Source: Balamuthia mandrillaris (Eukaryota; Discosea; Longamoebia; Balamuthiidae). Taken from it: DNA of 39,214 bases. Shown here piece by piece: positions 37,023 through 39,214 of this stretch. Both the position numbers and the translations under genes were made by a program. Each line of letters begins with the position of its first letter. Position 1 is the stretch's first letter. The stretch lies in NCBI GenBank assembly GCA_031835245.1, contig JAVKOQ010000430.1, positions 1 through 39,214 on the forward strand. Reading direction: 5' to 3'. Below the pieces are notes generated by a model. That model worked only from the letters and a program-made list of their open reading frames with translations. It did not search any database and had not been told where the DNA came from.

Positions 37023-39194
37023 CTACACCACAAAATCAGAGGAAGGACCCTCCTGTCCTTGAGGTGCCACTGCAAACTCACTCAACGTGGCTTGCATACG
37101 CTCCCAATCGTCCACACGTGGCGTACCCATCTGCATAAAGATGATGGGTTACGACAAAGGAGAAAAAAAAATGAGGAGAGAAGAAATAACCTCGCCGAGA
37201 TCAAGAATTGAAAGCACCCCAGCGGAGTCGCCGACAGCAATCTTTTTACCAGAATGAGTCCAACATAAGCAGTTGAGAGAGCGAGAGCCTATCGGCTGAC
37301 GCACAACAGGTGCCTCTGTGTCTTCGTTGAGATTCCAAAGAAGTAAGCTGCCCGTTCCGTCAACGGAGGCAAACAAGGCAGGGTGAGTTGGCGACCTATT
37401 CAATTCAATATGAGAAACTCCGTCACAAATGACTGAAAGTTAGAGCCGGTACATACCAACAGACGTCGTACACATAGTCCCCGGTATCTTCAAAGGATTT
37501 GAGCGGTTTTGTGTCCTGTATGTGTAGAATGAGTGAATTATGACAGAAAGACAGAGAGCAGGAGGTAACAAGGTACCTTTCTGCTCCACAATTTGCATGA
37601 CCAATCCATCGAAGAGGTTAGGAACAAATCCGAAAAGTCAATAGAACCCTGAGCAGGGTGGAAGCTTATGCCAGTTATTGGACCTTTATGTCCACAATAC
37701 TGCTCATCCACTCCGCTTTTGCTGTTAGAGAACAAATAGTAAGAACTGATATAATGCAAGCAAGGTGCAGAAATGAAGTAACCTTCCATGCCGATAAGCT
37801 TGGTAAGCCACACCCTCTTCGCTCCCAGTGAAAAACTGATTGACCTCTCCATCAGGGAAATCGATACAGGTGGGTGCAACGTTGCCGCTTCCTGTCACTG
37901 ACTTGCTCTGCCTGTTTCGAAGCTCAAGCACCTCCAGTGGTTGCAAAAGACTATCAAAGCTCCATACACACATCCTGCCGTCGGTAGAAACGCTGACTAA
38001 ATTATTTGCATTTTGGGTTCCGACCACGGATAGGCTGTACACTGGGTGGGTGTGCCCTATCGACGAGAGAGGCGTCCGCTGGACTGGGGTATTGCGAGCT
38101 CGTGTATCCCACAGCACAATCTGACCAGAGTATGTGCCACCAACCAATAGTGTAGGATGGTACTTGGGTAATAAGCACGACATGACAGGAGACTGGATGT
38201 GAATGGCACAAAAAAAAAAAGACAAGTGAGCAGTTGAACATGGTTGAATAGCACAAAGGCAAATGTGGGATGGACAAATGGACAACCAGCAACTGAATAA
38301 CGAAATTTACCTGGCAGTTGAACACAAACTCGGGCCGCTGAAGCATATTTTGAACAGACCAAACACACACAACGCCATCGGGGTCGTGTGTGCCGGCTTC
38401 ATTGGCAGAATATGAGGCTGCCACCAGGTCGGCGTGCTGTACTCACATTGTCGGTTATACAGCAAGTTTGATTGATGCATAGTGGATAAATGGTTTTAGT
38501 GCTTCACACCAATAAAAATAGGAAGGAGAGGAAAACCTTCGGAGAGCATGTCACGTCAGTCACTGCTCTATGCTTACACCAACGCTCATCGAACAAAGTT
38601 GTTTGAAGATGAACTTTGTCCTCTCTCTTCGCCTCGCTTTGCATGCAAAGGAAGCAACAAGGATGAGGGTTAACATGAATGTTTTTAATATGCGCTACAA
38701 AAACTAACACAAAGAACACAGAGGCAACATACGTGGTCTCGGAGTCCGCTTCAGAGTAATCCAACATAATGTCCCACTGGTCGCCAACAAAGAGGGCTCT
38801 TTCTAGTCTTCTGGAGGCTTTGCTAAAGAAGCGAACAAACTCGTTGGACTGCATCACATTCTTCTTCTCCTCTTCGCTTAACTCTGTCGTTGTAAATACC
38901 ATTACGGAATAAGAGTTTGCCAAAGTGAGTGGATAGGTGAGTGGAAACCACAAAGCAAGGCAAAGAGGAAGCGGTGATGATACCAATAATGGTGGTGGGT
39001 TCCTCGGAGGCACTGCTAGGGGCTGCTACGGTTTCTTCTGAAGTTTCAACAGAGTCTTTCTTTTCAATGTCGGTGGCCTGTCGCTCCACTGTAGAAGGCT
39101 CTTCTTCTTCCTCGGTTCCTTCTGAGGTACATGTGGCTGAGTCCTCTGTTTGTATCGCTCGTGAATATACTTCCACTTCCTTTGGTTTTAGCAT
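37023..39194 (-). CDS. DYNC1I: Cytoplasmic dynein intermediate chain (5' end probably incomplete)
   Basis: Nine exons read on the minus strand: 38984-39194, 38733-38883, 38537-38636, 38311-38436, 37783-38192, 37577-37721, 37457-37515, 37191-37395 and 37023-37130 (1515 nt, 504 aa). The first visible part, [13 protein letters not shown], aligns to the human segment VVSYSKETQTP used for light-chain binding. An acidic stretch then leads into [20 protein letters not shown] and [14 protein letters not shown]. The WD-repeat propeller follows: [88 protein letters not shown] and [20 protein letters not shown]. Human chains have about 100-150 more N-terminal residues, including the p150-Glued-binding helix. 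That part is missing here, so an upstream exon probably lies beyond the right edge, or ATG 39194 is a short start. It scaffolds dynein-1 and links it to dynactin. Confidence 0.9.
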
Positions 39195-39214
39195 ACGTTA
39201 ACGAAAGCAGTCAC

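Overview
This window is nuclear DNA from an intron-rich eukaryote. Most genes have several short GT-AG introns (about 40-170 bp). The gene content includes a BAG6/Scythe orthologue, a frequenin-type neuronal calcium sensor, a BCL7-like BAF subunit, CWC27, a dynein intermediate chain, histidine ammonia-lyase, an OST3/MAGT1 subunit, a mitochondrial bL21 and a Rit1-type initiator-tRNA ribosyl-phosphate transferase. BAG6 plus BCL7 plus frequenin points to an opisthokont, most plausibly a unicellular relative of animals. Rit1 is known from fungi and plants rather than animals, so it is not an animal. A short run of the TTAGGG telomeric motif fits this. The placement is inference; no rRNA or barcode gene is present.

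Layout. Left gene cluster (1-9065): an AT-hook protein (-, runs off the left edge), a hypothetical acidic-tailed protein (+), OST3/MAGT1 (-), BAG6 (-) and RIT1 (+). BAG6 and RIT1 start only 128 bp apart, divergently. AT-rich transposon island (about 9.1-19.3 kb): broken Ty3/gypsy and Ty1/copia fossils, LTR pieces, and one old non-LTR (LINE) copy split into A, inverted-B and D pieces with other elements nested in or between them. Middle cluster (19.67-24.70 kb): histidine ammonia-lyase (-), the calcium sensor (-) and the BCL7-like gene (+). Then a young, apparently full-length LINE (about 25.05-29.95 kb) with two intact ORFs overlapping as ATGA. Right cluster (29.97-39.19 kb): CWC27 (-), an IQ-motif protein (+), bL21m (+), a long pyrimidine hexanucleotide repeat, a possible small membrane protein (-) and cytoplasmic dynein intermediate chain (-), which probably lacks its N-terminal exon(s).

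Exon structures were built by hand from splice consensus, phase and family conservation. In the reconstructed genes listed here as complete, the exon lengths sum to a multiple of three. The genes are housekeeping or signalling functions and do not form an operon or pathway. BAG6 and OST3 both concern the ER, but their adjacency is not evidence of coupling.

The most interesting observation is in the calcium-sensor gene. The reading frame and family alignment require a 3-nt micro-exon (GAG) that supplies the Glu at position 12 of an EF-hand loop, the bidentate Ca2+ ligand. The next-but-one exon is only 10 nt. Comparison of young and old LINE copies also shows strong CpG to TpG/CpA decay, which suggests cytosine methylation of transposons in this organism.
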